Shown: positions 20,686 through 30,833, numbered from the stretch's first letter. The stretch: 64,000 bases of DNA from Lentilactobacillus rapi DSM 19907 = JCM 15042 (GCF_001436255.1 NZ_AZEI01000003.1:50219-114218), one strand, 5' to 3'. Translations and numbers: made by a program. Notes: generated from the letters alone by a model not told the origin.

Positions 20686-21846
20686 CTACTTTATGACCTG
20701 GGAATATGTTTTGACCCCAATTTCATGGGGTGAATTCTTGAAGATTGCTGATTCTGTAATTTTAAGCTGATCATTGCGGTCCCGGACTTTGAATCGGCAG
20801 TACGTCGAATTCGTGGACAAGGCCCGATAAAACTCATCCTCATTATTCACTGTGATATTATTAACCGATAAGATCACATCACCAAGCTTAAGATCCATTT
20901 TTGCAGCTGGAGTTCCTGGCTGGATGCCAATGACCCGAATACCATCCATCACTTCACTGTATTCAAAATTAACTTGATGATCCTGATGCTTTGCAATCCC
21001 AATTATAAGATAATAGCCTAGCAGCAAAATTGCAACAGCGGGTGCGATGACCACTTGGTAAAAAATCCCAGCAATGGTCAGAAGAATCCCCAACAAACTT
21101 AAAACGAGTATTCGCTTGCTTAACTTAACGAAGAATTCACGTGGGACACTCTTTCTAACGGTTAACTTTAACCCAATCAACATCGGTAAAATCAAAAATG
21201 CATATGAATGACCGTTGATTTGGAAGAATGGTAAGAATGAAAATCGACTGGTAAACCAATCTCCAGGGACTAGCAATAGGAAAGGAAAGATGGTTAATTC
21301 GTTGAATTTGTATATGGCAACTTTAGTATTCCGCTTATTCCGAGAGATGGTCGGCGAATCAAATTTACCAGCGTTCATCCCTATAAAGGCACTTGTCAAT
21401 AACAAAGCCACAACCGTTAAAATCAGAAAATTAATGGAGTTTACAGGCCGCGTACTGAATCCAAAACGACTCATCATGTTTTCAAGGGGCTGCAGCTGAG
21501 AAATCATTGGGACATACGTCACGAGTAACCCAACTAAGGATACGATCGTGATTGAAAGGATCTGTCCAGGAATGAATAACAGACAAACCAGACTGATCAG
21601 TTCATACATCATGACCCAAGTGATCGAAACACTTAAAAAACCGCCAAACACAATCGATGCGAGAATTCCAAACAGAAGACCACTCCGAACAAAATGTCGC
21701 CCTTCATAGAAGTCTTCATAAATAGCAGAGCTAAACAGACTTCGTTCCTGCTTAACCCGCCTGTTATGTATCAAATAGGCACGGATCACCCCAATCCACA
21801 GTGCCGGTTGTAAAATGTAAAATGCAGTTGCAATTATTATTTTCAT
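20686..21846 (-). CDS. Multi-spanning membrane protein with C-terminal PDZ domain (MinJ-like)
   Basis: The 386-residue protein has several hydrophobic helices over residues 1-290 and a PDZ domain at about 295-365 (GIQPGTPAAKMDLKLGDVIL). This layout matches MinJ, the Bacillus division-site adaptor, whose gene also lies in the ftsEX/secA neighbourhood, but the sequence is not similar enough by eye to assign that function. It lies 11 bp upstream of phoP in the same direction, so it is probably in the phoPR transcript. It could instead be a PDZ protein that affects PhoR signalling. Confidence 0.75.
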   Translation of the reverse strand: MKIIIATAFYILQPALWIGVIRAYLIHNRRVKQERSLFSSAIYEDFYEGRHFVRSGLLFGILASIVFGGFLSVSITWVMMYELISLVCLLFIPGQILSITIVSLVGLLVTYVPMISQLQPLENMMSRFGFSTRPVNSINFLILTVVALLLTSAFIGMNAGKFDSPTISRNKRNTKVAIYKFNELTIFPFLLLVPGDWFTSRFSFLPFFQINGHSYAFLILPMLIGLKLTVRKSVPREFFVKLSKRILVLSLLGILLTIAGIFYQVVIAPAVAILLLGYYLIIGIAKHQDHQVNFEYSEVMDGIRVIGIQPGTPAAKMDLKLGDVILSVNNITVNNEDEFYRALSTNSTYCRFKVRDRNDQLKITESAIFKNSPHEIGVKTYSQVIK

Positions 21847-21898
21847 TATGTTTAGGCCCTCATCAATGTTATACAGCTAGTATATCATTGATCTATCC

Positions 21899-22117
21899 TT
21901 GAATAAAAGCCGTAATCAAAATAGACGGCTAGGAACCGACAAACAGTTAGATGATATTTGGAAAGAGGCGCTAACAGTAGTCGGCGAATTATTTATCGAT
22001 ACAAGTGAGGTTAGTCGTTTTGATATTGTGAGGGCTTGCTATCAACGGCTAATTCTAGCTATTAAGCAAAAACGGCACTACATTTCAAAATCAGAATGCA
22101 CTGCCGTTCTTGCTTAA
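21899..22117 (+). CDS. Possible small protein, doubtful
   Basis: A 72-codon frame starts at a TTG with no clear ribosome site and lies in the only 321-bp gap between the PDZ gene and prfB. The predicted peptide is helical and charged (QLDDIWKEALTVVGELF). Its last 18 codons coincide with the prfB terminator stem, which argues against it. No family is recognised. If it is not a gene, the gap holds only the PDZ gene promoter region and that terminator. Confidence 0.22.
   Translation: MNKSRNQNRRLGTDKQLDDIWKEALTVVGELFIDTSEVSRFDIVRACYQRLILAIKQKRHYISKSECTAVLA
22063..22116 (-). terminator. Terminator after prfB
   Basis: Paired segments TAAGCAA/TTGCTTA, AACGGCA/TGCCGTT and CATT/AATG form a 20-bp interrupted stem. 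On the minus strand GCCGTTTTTG gives a T run inside the descending arm. Confidence 0.6.
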
Positions 22118-22167
22118 ATTCTGGACTTAAATCGTCTTTCGACCTAATCTCCATCTATTCAATTTGA

Positions 22168-23290
22168 TTAATCTGGATTTTTCTGGCTCAACTGCCACTG
22201 CAAATAGGCATTGATGAATGGATCCAGATCGCCGTCCATCACACCGTTGACGTTAGCCGTTTCATAATTTGTTCGATGATCTTTGACCATGGAATAAGGA
22301 TGGAATACGTAGGAGCGAATTTGGGAGCCCCAACCGATGTCCTTTTGTTCACCTTCGATTTTGGCTTTTTCTTCCTGTTTCTTCTCTTGCTCTCGTTCAT
22401 ACAACTTGGATTTCAACATATTCATGGCCGTTTGCCGATTCTGCAGTTGAGACCGTTGAGCTTGGCTGGCTACCACAATTCCGGTTGGAAGATGGGTGAT
22501 TCGGACCGCAGACGATGTCTTATTAATATGTTGCCCACCAGCACCACTAGAGCGATAAACATCAACTCTTAAATCATCGGGATTAATTTTGATATTGACA
22601 TCATCATTCAGTTCGGGCATCACATCAACGGAAGCAAATGACGTGTGTCGCCGGCCGGCTGAATCAAATGGTGAAATTCGAACCAGCCGATGGACACCCT
22701 TTTCGGAACGCAAGTAACCATAGGCATCGGCCCCACTTATCAAAAGAGACACGCTATTGATCCCAGCAACATCCCCCACTTGGTAATCGAGGGTTTCAAC
22801 GTTGAATCCATGTCCCTCTGCCCAGCGGGTGTACATCCGAAGCAACATCGATCCCCAATCTTGGGATTCAGTTCCACCAGCCCCAGGGTGAATTTCTAAT
22901 ATAGCATTATTATGGTCATATTGGCCATTCAGCAGCAATCCTAACTGATAACGTTGAAGTTTAGTTTGTAAGTCGCTTGCTTCAGTTTGAAACTCATCCT
23001 GCATCCCTGAATCAGGATCTTCAGAAATCAATTCCAAGGTGACCTTTAAATCATCAAGTTTATCGGACAACGCTTTGTAGCTGTCCCGTTTGGTTTTCAT
23101 CTGATTGGTCTCATCGATGAGCTTTTGGGCACTTTCCTGATCATCCCAAAATCCAGGTTCGGCCATCTTGGCTTCGTTGATGGCAATGCTTTCACTCAAA
23201 GCATCAAAGTCAAAGAGACCCCCTAAAGCCGTCGATGGCTTTTTGCATGTCAGCGATTTGTTTTTTTGCGTCACTTAATTCAAATGTCAT
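22168..23290 (-). CDS. prfB: Peptide chain release factor 2, made by programmed +1 frameshift
   Basis: RF2 reads UGA and UAA stops. Translation starts at the ATG at 23290 and runs 26 codons to CTT TGA. The stop is TGA at 23212-23210, with AGGGGG (23224-23219) three bases before the CTT, the classic RF2 autoregulatory site. Shifting +1 gives L-DFDALSES and the main frame to 22168, about 373 residues in all. The catalytic GGQ is present in [12 protein letters not shown] and the stop-recognition region in [12 protein letters not shown]. The start of the open main frame at 23274 is therefore not the real start. Confidence 0.96.
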
Positions 23291-23336
23291 ATTCAGTCTT
23301 CTTTCTTATAATCATTATAACTGCCTAATTCAAATA

Positions 23337-23366
23337 AAGAACCCAAACAAAGGTGTTCGGATTCTT
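23337..23366 (-). terminator. Weak terminator after secA
   Basis: AAGAA.CC and GG.TTCTT pair around a 13-base loop; T residues follow on the minus strand. Partial read-through from secA into prfB is possible. Confidence 0.45.
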
Positions 23367-23376
23367 CAATGATTTA

Positions 23377-25743
23377 TTAACGTTGCATATTTTGACGAAT
23401 TTCAGCTTTCATGAAGAGACGAGTTGCATCATAATCAATATCAGCAATCATTTCCTCAAACATCTTGTAACCTTCTCGTTGGTATTCAACTAGTGGGTTT
23501 TGTTGACCATAACCACGGAGGCCAATTGATTGACGCAATTGATCCATGATATCGATATGATCAGTCCAATGAGAATCAACAACCCGCAAAATAACAACCT
23601 TTTCAAATTCAAGCATTTGAGAAGCATCGTACAGTTGCTCTTGTTTTTCGTTGTAAACTTTATTCGCAATATCCATCAAGAACTTCTTGATTTCATCAGC
23701 GGATTTGTTTTGGAAATCTTCAAGAGAAACCTTGTCAGGGCTAACCATTGCGCTAATGGCAAAGTCTAAGATCGTTTGGAGATCCCAATCAGATTGGTCG
23801 CCTTGTGTATGCAAATCGACAATTCGGTTGACAGTCCGTTCGATCATTGGCATGATCACCCATTTGAGTGATTTGTTTTCTTCGATGACTTGTTGACGTT
23901 CACCGTAAATCACTTCACGTTGTTGTCTCATAACATCATCGTACTGGAGAACGTTCTTACGAGAATCATAGTTATTACCTTCAACTCGCTTCTGAGCTGA
24001 TTCAACTTGATTAGTAATCATCCGAGAACGAATAACCGCATCTTCTCCTTGAACGTTCATGTGTTCCAAGAAGTTCTTGATCTTTTCAGAACCGAAACGG
24101 CGCATCAAGTCATCTTCGAGTGACAGGTAAAATTGTGACAAACCTGGATCACCTTGACGACCAGAACGGCCACGAAGCTGGTTATCGATTCGTCGAGACT
24201 CATGTCGTTCAGTCCCAATAACGGCTAACCCGCCTAACTCAACCACTCCGGGTCCTAATTTAATATCAGTTCCCCGGCCGGCCATGTTGGTCGCAATCGT
24301 AACAGCACCCTTTTGACCAGCGTTGGTGACAATTTCAGCTTCCTTTGCGTGGTTCTTAGCGTTCAAAACAACGTGCGGAATTTTTTCTTCATCCAACCGG
24401 TGTGACAGATACTCGGAAGTTTCAACCGCAACGGTACCAACCAACATTGGTTGACCCTTCTTGTGAAGTTCCTTAATCTTATTGATAACAGCATCGAATT
24501 TGGCTTCCAAACTTGGGTAAAGAATATCTGGATGGTCGACCCGGATCACTGGCTTGTTGGTTGGAACCGAAATAACCTCCATGTTATAAATCTCACGGAA
24601 TTCTTCAGCTTCAGTCTTAGCCGTACCAGTCATTCCGGCAAGCTTCTTATACATCCGGAACATGTTCTGATAGGTGATTGTTGCCATGGTCTTACTTTCC
24701 TCTTGGATTGTAACCCCTTCTTTGGCTTCAATCGCCTGATGCAGGCCATCTGAGAATCGACGACCCTGCATAATCCGACCGGTAAATGAATCAACGATCA
24801 TAACTTCATCATCTTGAACCACGTAATCCTTATCACGTAGCATGATAAAGTTAGCTCGCAAAGCCTGATCCAAATGGTGGGTCAAAGCAGTATTATCAGT
24901 ATCATAAAGGTTCTTCAAATTGAAGTACTTTTCAGCCTTTTCAATTCCTTGGTCAGTCAGTGAAACTGTCTTAGTTTCAAGGTCAACCTTGAAGTCATCA
25001 CCTTCATGTAAAGTCTTGGCAAAGCGATCAGTTCGTTGATATAATTCTGAAGTTCCAGTTGCTTGTCCTGAAATGATCAGAGGGGTTCTGGCTTCATCAA
25101 TCAAGATGGAGTCAACTTCATCGACAATCGCAAAGTTAAGTGGTCGTTGAACCATTTCTTCCTTGTAAGCAACCATGTTATCCCGCAAATAATCGAAACC
25201 AATTTCAGCATTGGTTGAATAAGTAATATCGGCTGCATAGGCTTTCCGCTTTTCATCGGGGCCCATTTCTGTCAAGTTAACGCCAACAGAAAGTCCCAAC
25301 CAATTGTACAACTCACCCATTTCAGTGGCATCCCGTTGTGATAGGTACTCGTTAACCGTAACAACGTGAACCCCTTCGCCTGCAAGGGCATTTAAATAAA
25401 CTGGCATGGTGGCTGTCAAAGTTTTACCTTCACCAGTCTTCATTTCGGCAATATTACCTTCATGTAAAACGATCCCACCCATGATCTGGACGTGGAATGG
25501 ATAAAGCCCTAAGACCCGCTTAGCACCCTCTCGAGCAACCGCAAAGGCTTCAGGAAGCAAATCATCGAGTGATTCGCCCTTTTTGTAACGCTCTTTGAAT
25601 TCTGGCGTTTTAGCTTGTAATTCTTCATCACTGAGTTGACGATACTCTTCAGCGTAAGCACCCACCTTATCAGCAATCTTGCTGAGGCGCTTTTGCTCAC
25701 GCTTATCACTTTCAACCCATTTCTTTAAAACGTTAGTTGCCAT
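23377..25743 (-). CDS. secA: Preprotein translocase ATPase SecA
   Basis: SecA drives protein export through SecYEG. The 788-residue protein has Walker A MKTGEGKT near 101-108, the DEAD-like [16 protein letters not shown], the second nucleotide fold with [10 protein letters not shown] and [13 protein letters not shown]. The C-terminal zinc-binding tail is absent: it ends at [11 protein letters not shown], which is usual in lactobacilli. The ATG at 25743 has GAAGGGAA upstream; the frame start at 25767 lacks one. Confidence 0.97.
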   Translation of the reverse strand: MATNVLKKWVESDKREQKRLSKIADKVGAYAEEYRQLSDEELQAKTPEFKERYKKGESLDDLLPEAFAVAREGAKRVLGLYPFHVQIMGGIVLHEGNIAEMKTGEGKTLTATMPVYLNALAGEGVHVVTVNEYLSQRDATEMGELYNWLGLSVGVNLTEMGPDEKRKAYAADITYSTNAEIGFDYLRDNMVAYKEEMVQRPLNFAIVDEVDSILIDEARTPLIISGQATGTSELYQRTDRFAKTLHEGDDFKVDLETKTVSLTDQGIEKAEKYFNLKNLYDTDNTALTHHLDQALRANFIMLRDKDYVVQDDEVMIVDSFTGRIMQGRRFSDGLHQAIEAKEGVTIQEESKTMATITYQNMFRMYKKLAGMTGTAKTEAEEFREIYNMEVISVPTNKPVIRVDHPDILYPSLEAKFDAVINKIKELHKKGQPMLVGTVAVETSEYLSHRLDEEKIPHVVLNAKNHAKEAEIVTNAGQKGAVTIATNMAGRGTDIKLGPGVVELGGLAVIGTERHESRRIDNQLRGRSGRQGDPGLSQFYLSLEDDLMRRFGSEKIKNFLEHMNVQGEDAVIRSRMITNQVESAQKRVEGNNYDSRKNVLQYDDVMRQQREVIYGERQQVIEENKSLKWVIMPMIERTVNRIVDLHTQGDQSDWDLQTILDFAISAMVSPDKVSLEDFQNKSADEIKKFLMDIANKVYNEKQEQLYDASQMLEFEKVVILRVVDSHWTDHIDIMDQLRQSIGLRGYGQQNPLVEYQREGYKMFEEMIADIDYDATRLFMKAEIRQNMQR

Positions 25744-26007
25744 TAGTAAATTCCCTTCTAAAAACAAAGCATTATGATTAAACTTATTAGTAAAATGTGG
25801 ACTACATACTTTTTAATTGTACCATTTCATTCTGTCAATGAAAACAATAAATCAAATCAAATGGCATTAATCCATGATAGTACATTTTGGCTGGGGTTAA
25901 AAGGAATAAATCTATTGATTTTAAAAAAGATCTTTAACTGAAAATCCGGAGCTTAGATATTGAGCCGAGGTACCTTTGAAAGACGCTCCGAAAAGCTGCC
26001 GCTCAAC
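25744..26007. other. Gene-free stretch between hpf and secA
   Basis: This AT-rich 264 bp lies between the secA start and the long hairpin. It should hold the secA promoter, but several A/T-rich hexamers compete and none stands out. No ORF with a ribosome site was seen on either strand. Confidence 0.5.
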
Positions 26008-26104
26008 TATATAAGGACTCCCACCCGATAATCCAAAACCAGGATTATCGGGTGGGAGTCCTTATATAGACGCGGCAAAGCGCTTTTCTCCGCGCTCTGC
26101 TCTT
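25980..26104. repeat. Very long inverted repeat downstream of hpf
   Basis: A perfect 27-bp inverted repeat (26008-26034 and 26042-26068) encloses a 7-base loop. Pairing continues imperfectly outward: GCCGC/GCGGC and GAAAAGC/GCTTTTC, giving an interrupted palindrome of about 125 bp that ends next to the hpf stop. It is far longer than the terminators elsewhere in the window and lacks a T run after the stem. It could act as the hpf terminator or mRNA stabiliser, or be a small palindromic insertion element. No target duplication is visible. Confidence 0.8.
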
Positions 26105-26105
26105 T

Positions 26106-26666
26106 TTATTCTTCTCCCGTCTCAATCAAGCCGTAGCGGCCATCATTACGACGATAGACAATGTTAATACCCGATGTTTCTGCATCTTCATAGATGAAGA
26201 AATCATGGCCTAACATATCCATTTGGAGAATTGCCTCTTCATTGTCCATTGGCTTTAAAGCTAATTGCTTTGTACGAACAACTTGGAACTTCGATTCGTT
26301 ATCTGAATCTGCGTCAGTTTGTTCTTGGGTAGGTGCAAACTCAAGGTTCTTGAAGCCCTTTTCACGGGACTTGCGGTTAACCTTGGTCTTGTACTTACGA
26401 ATTTGACGCTCGAGCTTGTCCGTTACCAAATCAATGCTTGCGTACAAGTCATTAGACATTTCTTCGGCTCTCAAGGTTAAGTATGGCAAAGGAATAGTTA
26501 CCTCAACTTTAGCTTGTTTATCTGAATAGACCTTCAAATTCACATGAGCTGTATTTTTCAAATCCTTTTCGAAGTATTTCTCCAGCTTACTGATTCGTTT
26601 CTCAACATAATCCCGAATCGCTTGAGTTACCTCAATATTTTCACCACGAATGTTAAACACTAGCAT
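26106..26666 (-). CDS. hpf: Long-form ribosome hibernation promoting factor
   Basis: Long HPF dimerises 70S ribosomes into inactive 100S particles in stationary phase. The 186-residue protein has the N-terminal S30AE domain (residues 1-100, with the basic KLERQIRKYKTKVNRKSREK at its end) and a C-terminal dimerisation domain (about 130-186, QMDMLGHDFFIYEDAETSG). The ATG at 26666 is preferred over 26687 because GGGAG lies upstream. A good promoter precedes it and a long hairpin follows. Confidence 0.95.
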   Translation of the reverse strand: MLVFNIRGENIEVTQAIRDYVEKRISKLEKYFEKDLKNTAHVNLKVYSDKQAKVEVTIPLPYLTLRAEEMSNDLYASIDLVTDKLERQIRKYKTKVNRKSREKGFKNLEFAPTQEQTDADSDNESKFQVVRTKQLALKPMDNEEAILQMDMLGHDFFIYEDAETSGINIVYRRNDGRYGLIETGEE

Positions 26667-26740
26667 AACAATCTCTCCCTTCACCATTAAAGGCTTAATG
26701 GTCCAGTTATGAAATCACTTTCATTACTGGCTACACTTTA

Positions 26741-26769
26741 AGTATAATTGAAAGTTCGCGTTTTAACAA
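26741..26769 (-). promoter_or_regulatory. Promoter of hpf
   Basis: On the minus strand TTGTTA and TATACT are separated by 17 bases, 75 bp before the hpf ATG. This is a standard sigma-A promoter by sequence. Confidence 0.65.
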
Positions 26770-26788
26770 TCATTGACTCTGGATTTCT

Positions 26789-27481
26789 TCACCTTGCGAG
26801 AGTTATTCCAATGACTGATGCCGCTCCTGCTTGATATAGCAGACTTGCTGCATGACGGATTGTTGTCCCCGTTGTGTATACATCATCAATAATTGTGACA
26901 TTTTTTCCGCTAATTCGCTCGATTTGGGGTTCGACAAGTTCGAATGGCTGAATTAAACGTAATCGATCAGCCCGATCTTTTTCAGACTGTCGTTTATCTT
27001 TAACAGTTTGAGAGGTTTTCAATGCTTCAACCAATGAGCAACCTTTAAGTAATCCAGTCACTTGATTAAAGCCTCTAGTAGCCATTGTACCGGCATTGAC
27101 AGGAATAGGAACCAATAATCGTTTTTGCCGTGTCACTGCTTTTTTGACCTCTTTTGCAAAAATAAAGCGCAGTTGGTAATCCCCTAAAAATTTATAGCGT
27201 TTCATATAGTCCTTCATTGCCGAATTGTATTCATATAGGGCCCTATTTTGAAAGTCAAAACTAATTTGTTGCTGCCATCGTTCACAGTCATAACACGGAT
27301 TGCTCATCTCCGCTTTCAAACGTCTACCACACTGATCACAAGTTGCAACTGAATCTAATCTAAAAAATTTAGCGGCACATTCTTCACAAAGCTGGCGGGC
27401 TTGGGTTGGTGCCAATGACATAATCTCATCGAATGACGTTGTATTCCGCAATGATGACTGGCACAATAAACAATTGGTCAT
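26789..27481 (-). CDS. comFC: ComFC, competence-associated phosphoribosyltransferase-like protein
   Basis: ComFC is needed for DNA uptake in transformable Bacillota and works with ComFA. The 230-residue protein has N-terminal zinc pairs (CLLC, CEEC, CDQC, CYDC) and a C-terminal PRPP-binding motif VTIIDDVYTTGTT near 194-206. Its ATG overlaps the comFA stop by 4 bp. Many lactobacilli carry competence genes without demonstrated transformability. Confidence 0.92.
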   Translation of the reverse strand: MTNCLLCQSSLRNTTSFDEIMSLAPTQARQLCEECAAKFFRLDSVATCDQCGRRLKAEMSNPCYDCERWQQQISFDFQNRALYEYNSAMKDYMKRYKFLGDYQLRFIFAKEVKKAVTRQKRLLVPIPVNAGTMATRGFNQVTGLLKGCSLVEALKTSQTVKDKRQSEKDRADRLRLIQPFELVEPQIERISGKNVTIIDDVYTTGTTIRHAASLLYQAGAASVIGITLAR

Positions 27482-28800
27482 ATTTCAGCCGCCTTTCGGT
27501 TCATTTTTCTGATTTGTCGTTGGCATGAACGGATATTTGCGGCCCGGGTTTCGGCGTAAAATAGGACCCTGCCAGTTGGGCGGTCACTGCTACGCCCCAC
27601 TCTACCCGCAATTTGGATCAGCGCTGCCGCTGAAAAGATATCATCATCGGCTTTCAGCACCAAAACGTCAATCCCAGGAAAAGTGACGCCGCGTTCTAAA
27701 ATCGTCGTTGTAATGATAAAATCCAGCTCATGATGACGCATTGCGCCTACTTTCTCGAGTCGTTCTGGATCGGCGGCGAAAACCGTGTCATACTTGGCAA
27801 TAATGCCAGCATCTTTGATAGCAGTTGCCACGGTCGCCAAATCTTTGATGTGGGGAACAAAAAGTAAAAACCGCTGCTGTTGGCTCATTAGTTGTCGAAT
27901 CATTTTTAAGATCCGTTTGTCTAATCGATTATTATCAATTCCCTGAGATAATCCTTTGATCTTGATAACCGTTGGCTCTGGCAATAAATGACCATGATAG
28001 CGAATGGGTAAATAACTAATGGAAAGGTGCCCTTTTCTCACCTGAGTTAGCAAATGTTTATCCGGGGTAGCCGTTAAATAAAGCATCGCACCAGCTGTCT
28101 TGATCGCATTATTAACCCCAAAGTGAAGCATCGGGTTACCAGAAAATGGGAAGACGTCCACTTCATCAATAATGAGGACATCAAAGGCGTGGTAAAATCG
28201 AAGCAGTTGATGGGTGGTACAAATTGTAATTTGACTATATTTGTACGGCTGGTCGCTTTTACCATGAAGCAGTACAATCGACGTTTTGGCAAAGGCCGCC
28301 TGAATTCGCGGAAACAATTCAATACAAACATCGACTCGCGGAGAGGCAATACAAATCCGTTTTCCATAACGAACTGCCCACTCAATCCCTTTAAACAACA
28401 TCTCTGTTTTCCCTGCTCCGGTCACTGCCCACAAAAGGTGATGCTGACGCTTTTTAAAAATACGCACGACTTGTTCCGCACATTCTGCCTGCAAAGGCGT
28501 TAATTGGCCTTCCCAAGACAATGCATTGGAAACTTTGTTAAATTGATTCGGCTCATCAATAAACGCCAAATCATGCAACGTATCCATTCGCTTCATTTGG
28601 ATGCAGACATAGCAATAATATTGACCGTTTGGCAGGTTAGCCTGACTTCGTTTGAGTCGGGAACCACACCTTGAGCACATCAAGCTAGGCTTTAATTGAA
28701 TTGCAGGCCGTCGTTTGACTTCCGGTAATTCCAAGATTGCTGCCGGCAGTTCAGCAGAACTTATTTGGCGTCCGTACAAGTCTGATATATGATTGATCAT
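27478..28800 (-). CDS. comFA: ComFA, DNA-uptake helicase
   Basis: ComFA is an ATP-dependent DNA translocase that pulls single-stranded DNA in during transformation. The 440-residue protein has zinc-binding CSRCGSRL and YCYVC (about 42-85), Walker A AVTGAGKTEM near 124-133, a DEVD box (LIIDEVDVFP) and helicase motif VI QIAGRVGRS. The ATG at 28800 has GAGGTG upstream. It overlaps, in opposite orientation, the untranslated leader of yigZ. Confidence 0.92.
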   Translation of the reverse strand: MINHISDLYGRQISSAELPAAILELPEVKRRPAIQLKPSLMCSRCGSRLKRSQANLPNGQYYCYVCIQMKRMDTLHDLAFIDEPNQFNKVSNALSWEGQLTPLQAECAEQVVRIFKKRQHHLLWAVTGAGKTEMLFKGIEWAVRYGKRICIASPRVDVCIELFPRIQAAFAKTSIVLLHGKSDQPYKYSQITICTTHQLLRFYHAFDVLIIDEVDVFPFSGNPMLHFGVNNAIKTAGAMLYLTATPDKHLLTQVRKGHLSISYLPIRYHGHLLPEPTVIKIKGLSQGIDNNRLDKRILKMIRQLMSQQQRFLLFVPHIKDLATVATAIKDAGIIAKYDTVFAADPERLEKVGAMRHHELDFIITTTILERGVTFPGIDVLVLKADDDIFSAAALIQIAGRVGRSSDRPTGRVLFYAETRAANIRSCQRQIRKMNRKAAEI

Positions 28801-28848
28801 AGAACTTCACCTCACTATATTAAATACGAATTATTCAGGAGGATTTTT

Positions 28849-29517
28849 TTGACAGCAACTTATTTAACAATTAAAACATCGGGATCTCATGAAATTGATA
28901 TCAAAAAGTCTCGATTCATCTGCTCGATGGAACGGATTACGTCCGAAGACCAAGCCAAACACTTTATTCAAACGATCACCAAAGCAAACGAAAAAGCCAA
29001 CCACAATTGCTTCGCCTACATGCTGGGTGATACCGATCAAACTCAGCGGGAAAGTGATAATGGCGAACCTTCCGGAACCGCTGGAGTGCCAATTTTAGAA
29101 GTGCTCAAAAAAAACGAGCTTCACAATGTGATTGCTGTGGTTACTCGCTATTTTGGTGGCATTAAATTGGGTGCCGGCGGTATAATTCGGGCATATAGTA
29201 ACGCGACGTCAACCACAATTGATCAATTGGGCATCGTTAATTTAGTGACGAAAAAAGAACTATTCTTGACGATCGATTATAATCAATTTGATAAATTAAA
29301 GTATTTCCTTTCCACGCATGACGTTCCTATTGAAGACGTGGGCTACACAGATAAAATCAAGGTCACTATTGCGGTTGAAGAAGTAAACATACCACCCTTT
29401 ATTCAAAAATTAAAAGACCTGTTAAGTGATCAATTTGATTATTCCAGCGGTCAAAATAAAATCTTTGAAGTACCATTCTCACGAGAAGAACGGCAACAAG
29501 AAGAAAATGAATCATGA
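28849..29517 (+). CDS. YigZ/IMPACT family protein
   Basis: From the TTG at 28849 the protein is 222 residues, usual for the UPF0029/IMPACT family. The signature GGIKLGAGGIIRAYSNA lies near residues 104-120, and the N-terminal half has KKSRFIC and NHNCFAYMLGD. The start is set by AGGAGG six bases upstream; the frame start at 28789 lies inside the comFA 5' end. The molecular function is not established for bacterial members. It is divergent from comFA. Confidence 0.9.
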   Translation: MTATYLTIKTSGSHEIDIKKSRFICSMERITSEDQAKHFIQTITKANEKANHNCFAYMLGDTDQTQRESDNGEPSGTAGVPILEVLKKNELHNVIAVVTRYFGGIKLGAGGIIRAYSNATSTTIDQLGIVNLVTKKELFLTIDYNQFDKLKYFLSTHDVPIEDVGYTDKIKVTIAVEEVNIPPFIQKLKDLLSDQFDYSSGQNKIFEVPFSREERQQEENES

Positions 29518-29566
29518 ATTGACAATAATCTGAGGCCTTAGCCGATTTGAGTCAAAGCGTAGGAAT

Positions 29567-29606
29567 AAGGGCCGGGACAAAACTTACCGTTTTGCTCCGA
29601 CCCTTT
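29567..29606. terminator. Bidirectional terminator between yigZ and tagO
   Basis: AAGGG.CGG, AAAAC and their complements GTTTT and CCG.CCCTT form the stem, followed by TTTTG on the plus strand. It serves convergent genes. Confidence 0.65.
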
Positions 29607-29670
29607 TGTGTTCTAAATATCATTTAATTGATTAGTGAACCCGTGGCGTTTTGCCGAATATGTAATGATC

Positions 29671-30762
29671 TTAACGATTATCCTTACTCGTCGTGTCCTT
29701 CACTAATTTCTTGATTCCATTCAATAACGGCTGACGGTCTTCACCCACCAAACCAATCGTTTCGACGAAAAGCTCCAGTCCAATCAACACGGCAATCGTC
29801 AAAAGAATTGATCCCCATAGTGGTGAGATTGGATAAAGTAATGAGATGAACGAAAAAATCAACGCAATCCCATAAATAACCAGAACCGTTTGTCGGTGCG
29901 TTAACCCGATTTGCATCAATCGATGGTGCAAGTGGCGTTTATCAGCGTGAGAAATGGGTTCCTTATTAAGCAGTCGTCTAAAGATCGCAAATACAGTATC
30001 GGTAATGGGGACTCCTAAAATCATTACAGGGATTAATAACGTGATAAAGGTGGCATTTTTCAACCCAAATAATGAGAAGACGGACATCATAAAACCAATA
30101 AATAAAGCCCCGGTATCACCAAGATAGATTCGAGCCGGGAAAAAGTTGTATGGCAAGAAGCCAACGCACGAAGCCACCAACGCAAAAATCATGATCGACA
30201 CGAAAATGTTACCAACGTTCAAGAAGAACATCCCGGTAATTCCCATCGTTGTCAATGCAATGATTGCAACCCCAGTAGCCAAACCATCCAAGCCATCAAT
30301 CAAATTGACAGCATTGGTAATTGCCAAAATCCAGATCCAAGTGATTGGCAAGCTCATCCAACCTAAATGAATCGTAAAGAATGGCAAAGTAATCGTTGTC
30401 ATTTTGACTCCCGCAGCAAAATAAACCCACAGTGCCGCAAGCGAAATGCCCAAGACTTTTTGACGTGGCTTTAATTCAAAGATATCATCGATAATTCCGG
30501 TTAAAATAATAATCGTTTCGCCGCCATAAACTCCCCACAAGATTTTAGTTGGAAACTGATTTCTTAACAGAAACATCGTGCAAAATGTGTACGAAATAAA
30601 AATGGCCAACCCACCAATTGTTGGCATTGGAATTTTATTGACTCGGCGTTTGTTTGGTCGATCCTCAGCACCAACAGCAAACGCCAATTTGCGAATAAAT
30701 GGGGTTAATATCGCAGAAAGAATCATGGTAGCGAACAATGACACAATGATTTCGAATTTCAA
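29671..30762 (-). CDS. tagO: Undecaprenyl-phosphate GlcNAc-1-phosphate transferase (TagO/WecA type)
   Basis: TagO starts wall teichoic acid and related glycan synthesis by moving GlcNAc-1-P to undecaprenyl phosphate. The 363-residue protein has about ten helices, the family aspartates in AVGAEDRPNKRRVNKIP and NAVNLIDGLDGLATG, the catalytic-loop FFPARIYLGDTGALFIGF, and the HADKRHLHHRL motif. The start is a TTG at 30762 with GAGG 8 bases before it. A good promoter lies at 30805-30833. Confidence 0.93.
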   Translation of the reverse strand: MKFEIIVSLFATMILSAILTPFIRKLAFAVGAEDRPNKRRVNKIPMPTIGGLAIFISYTFCTMFLLRNQFPTKILWGVYGGETIIILTGIIDDIFELKPRQKVLGISLAALWVYFAAGVKMTTITLPFFTIHLGWMSLPITWIWILAITNAVNLIDGLDGLATGVAIIALTTMGITGMFFLNVGNIFVSIMIFALVASCVGFLPYNFFPARIYLGDTGALFIGFMMSVFSLFGLKNATFITLLIPVMILGVPITDTVFAIFRRLLNKEPISHADKRHLHHRLMQIGLTHRQTVLVIYGIALIFSFISLLYPISPLWGSILLTIAVLIGLELFVETIGLVGEDRQPLLNGIKKLVKDTTSKDNR

Positions 30763-30804
30763 ATTTGTAACCTCACTTAATTCCTAACATGGATTATTAA
30801 ATCA

Positions 30805-30833
30805 ATTATACAAACGCCAATTGATAAAAACAA
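30805..30833 (-). promoter_or_regulatory. Promoter of tagO
   Basis: TTGTTT and TATAAT are spaced by 17 bases on the minus strand, about 42 bp before the TTG start. Confidence 0.65.

Noticed and set aside
21899..22117. 72-codon frame as a confident gene
   Set aside because: TTG start without a ribosome site, and its 3' end overlaps the prfB terminator stem; kept only as a doubtful feature.
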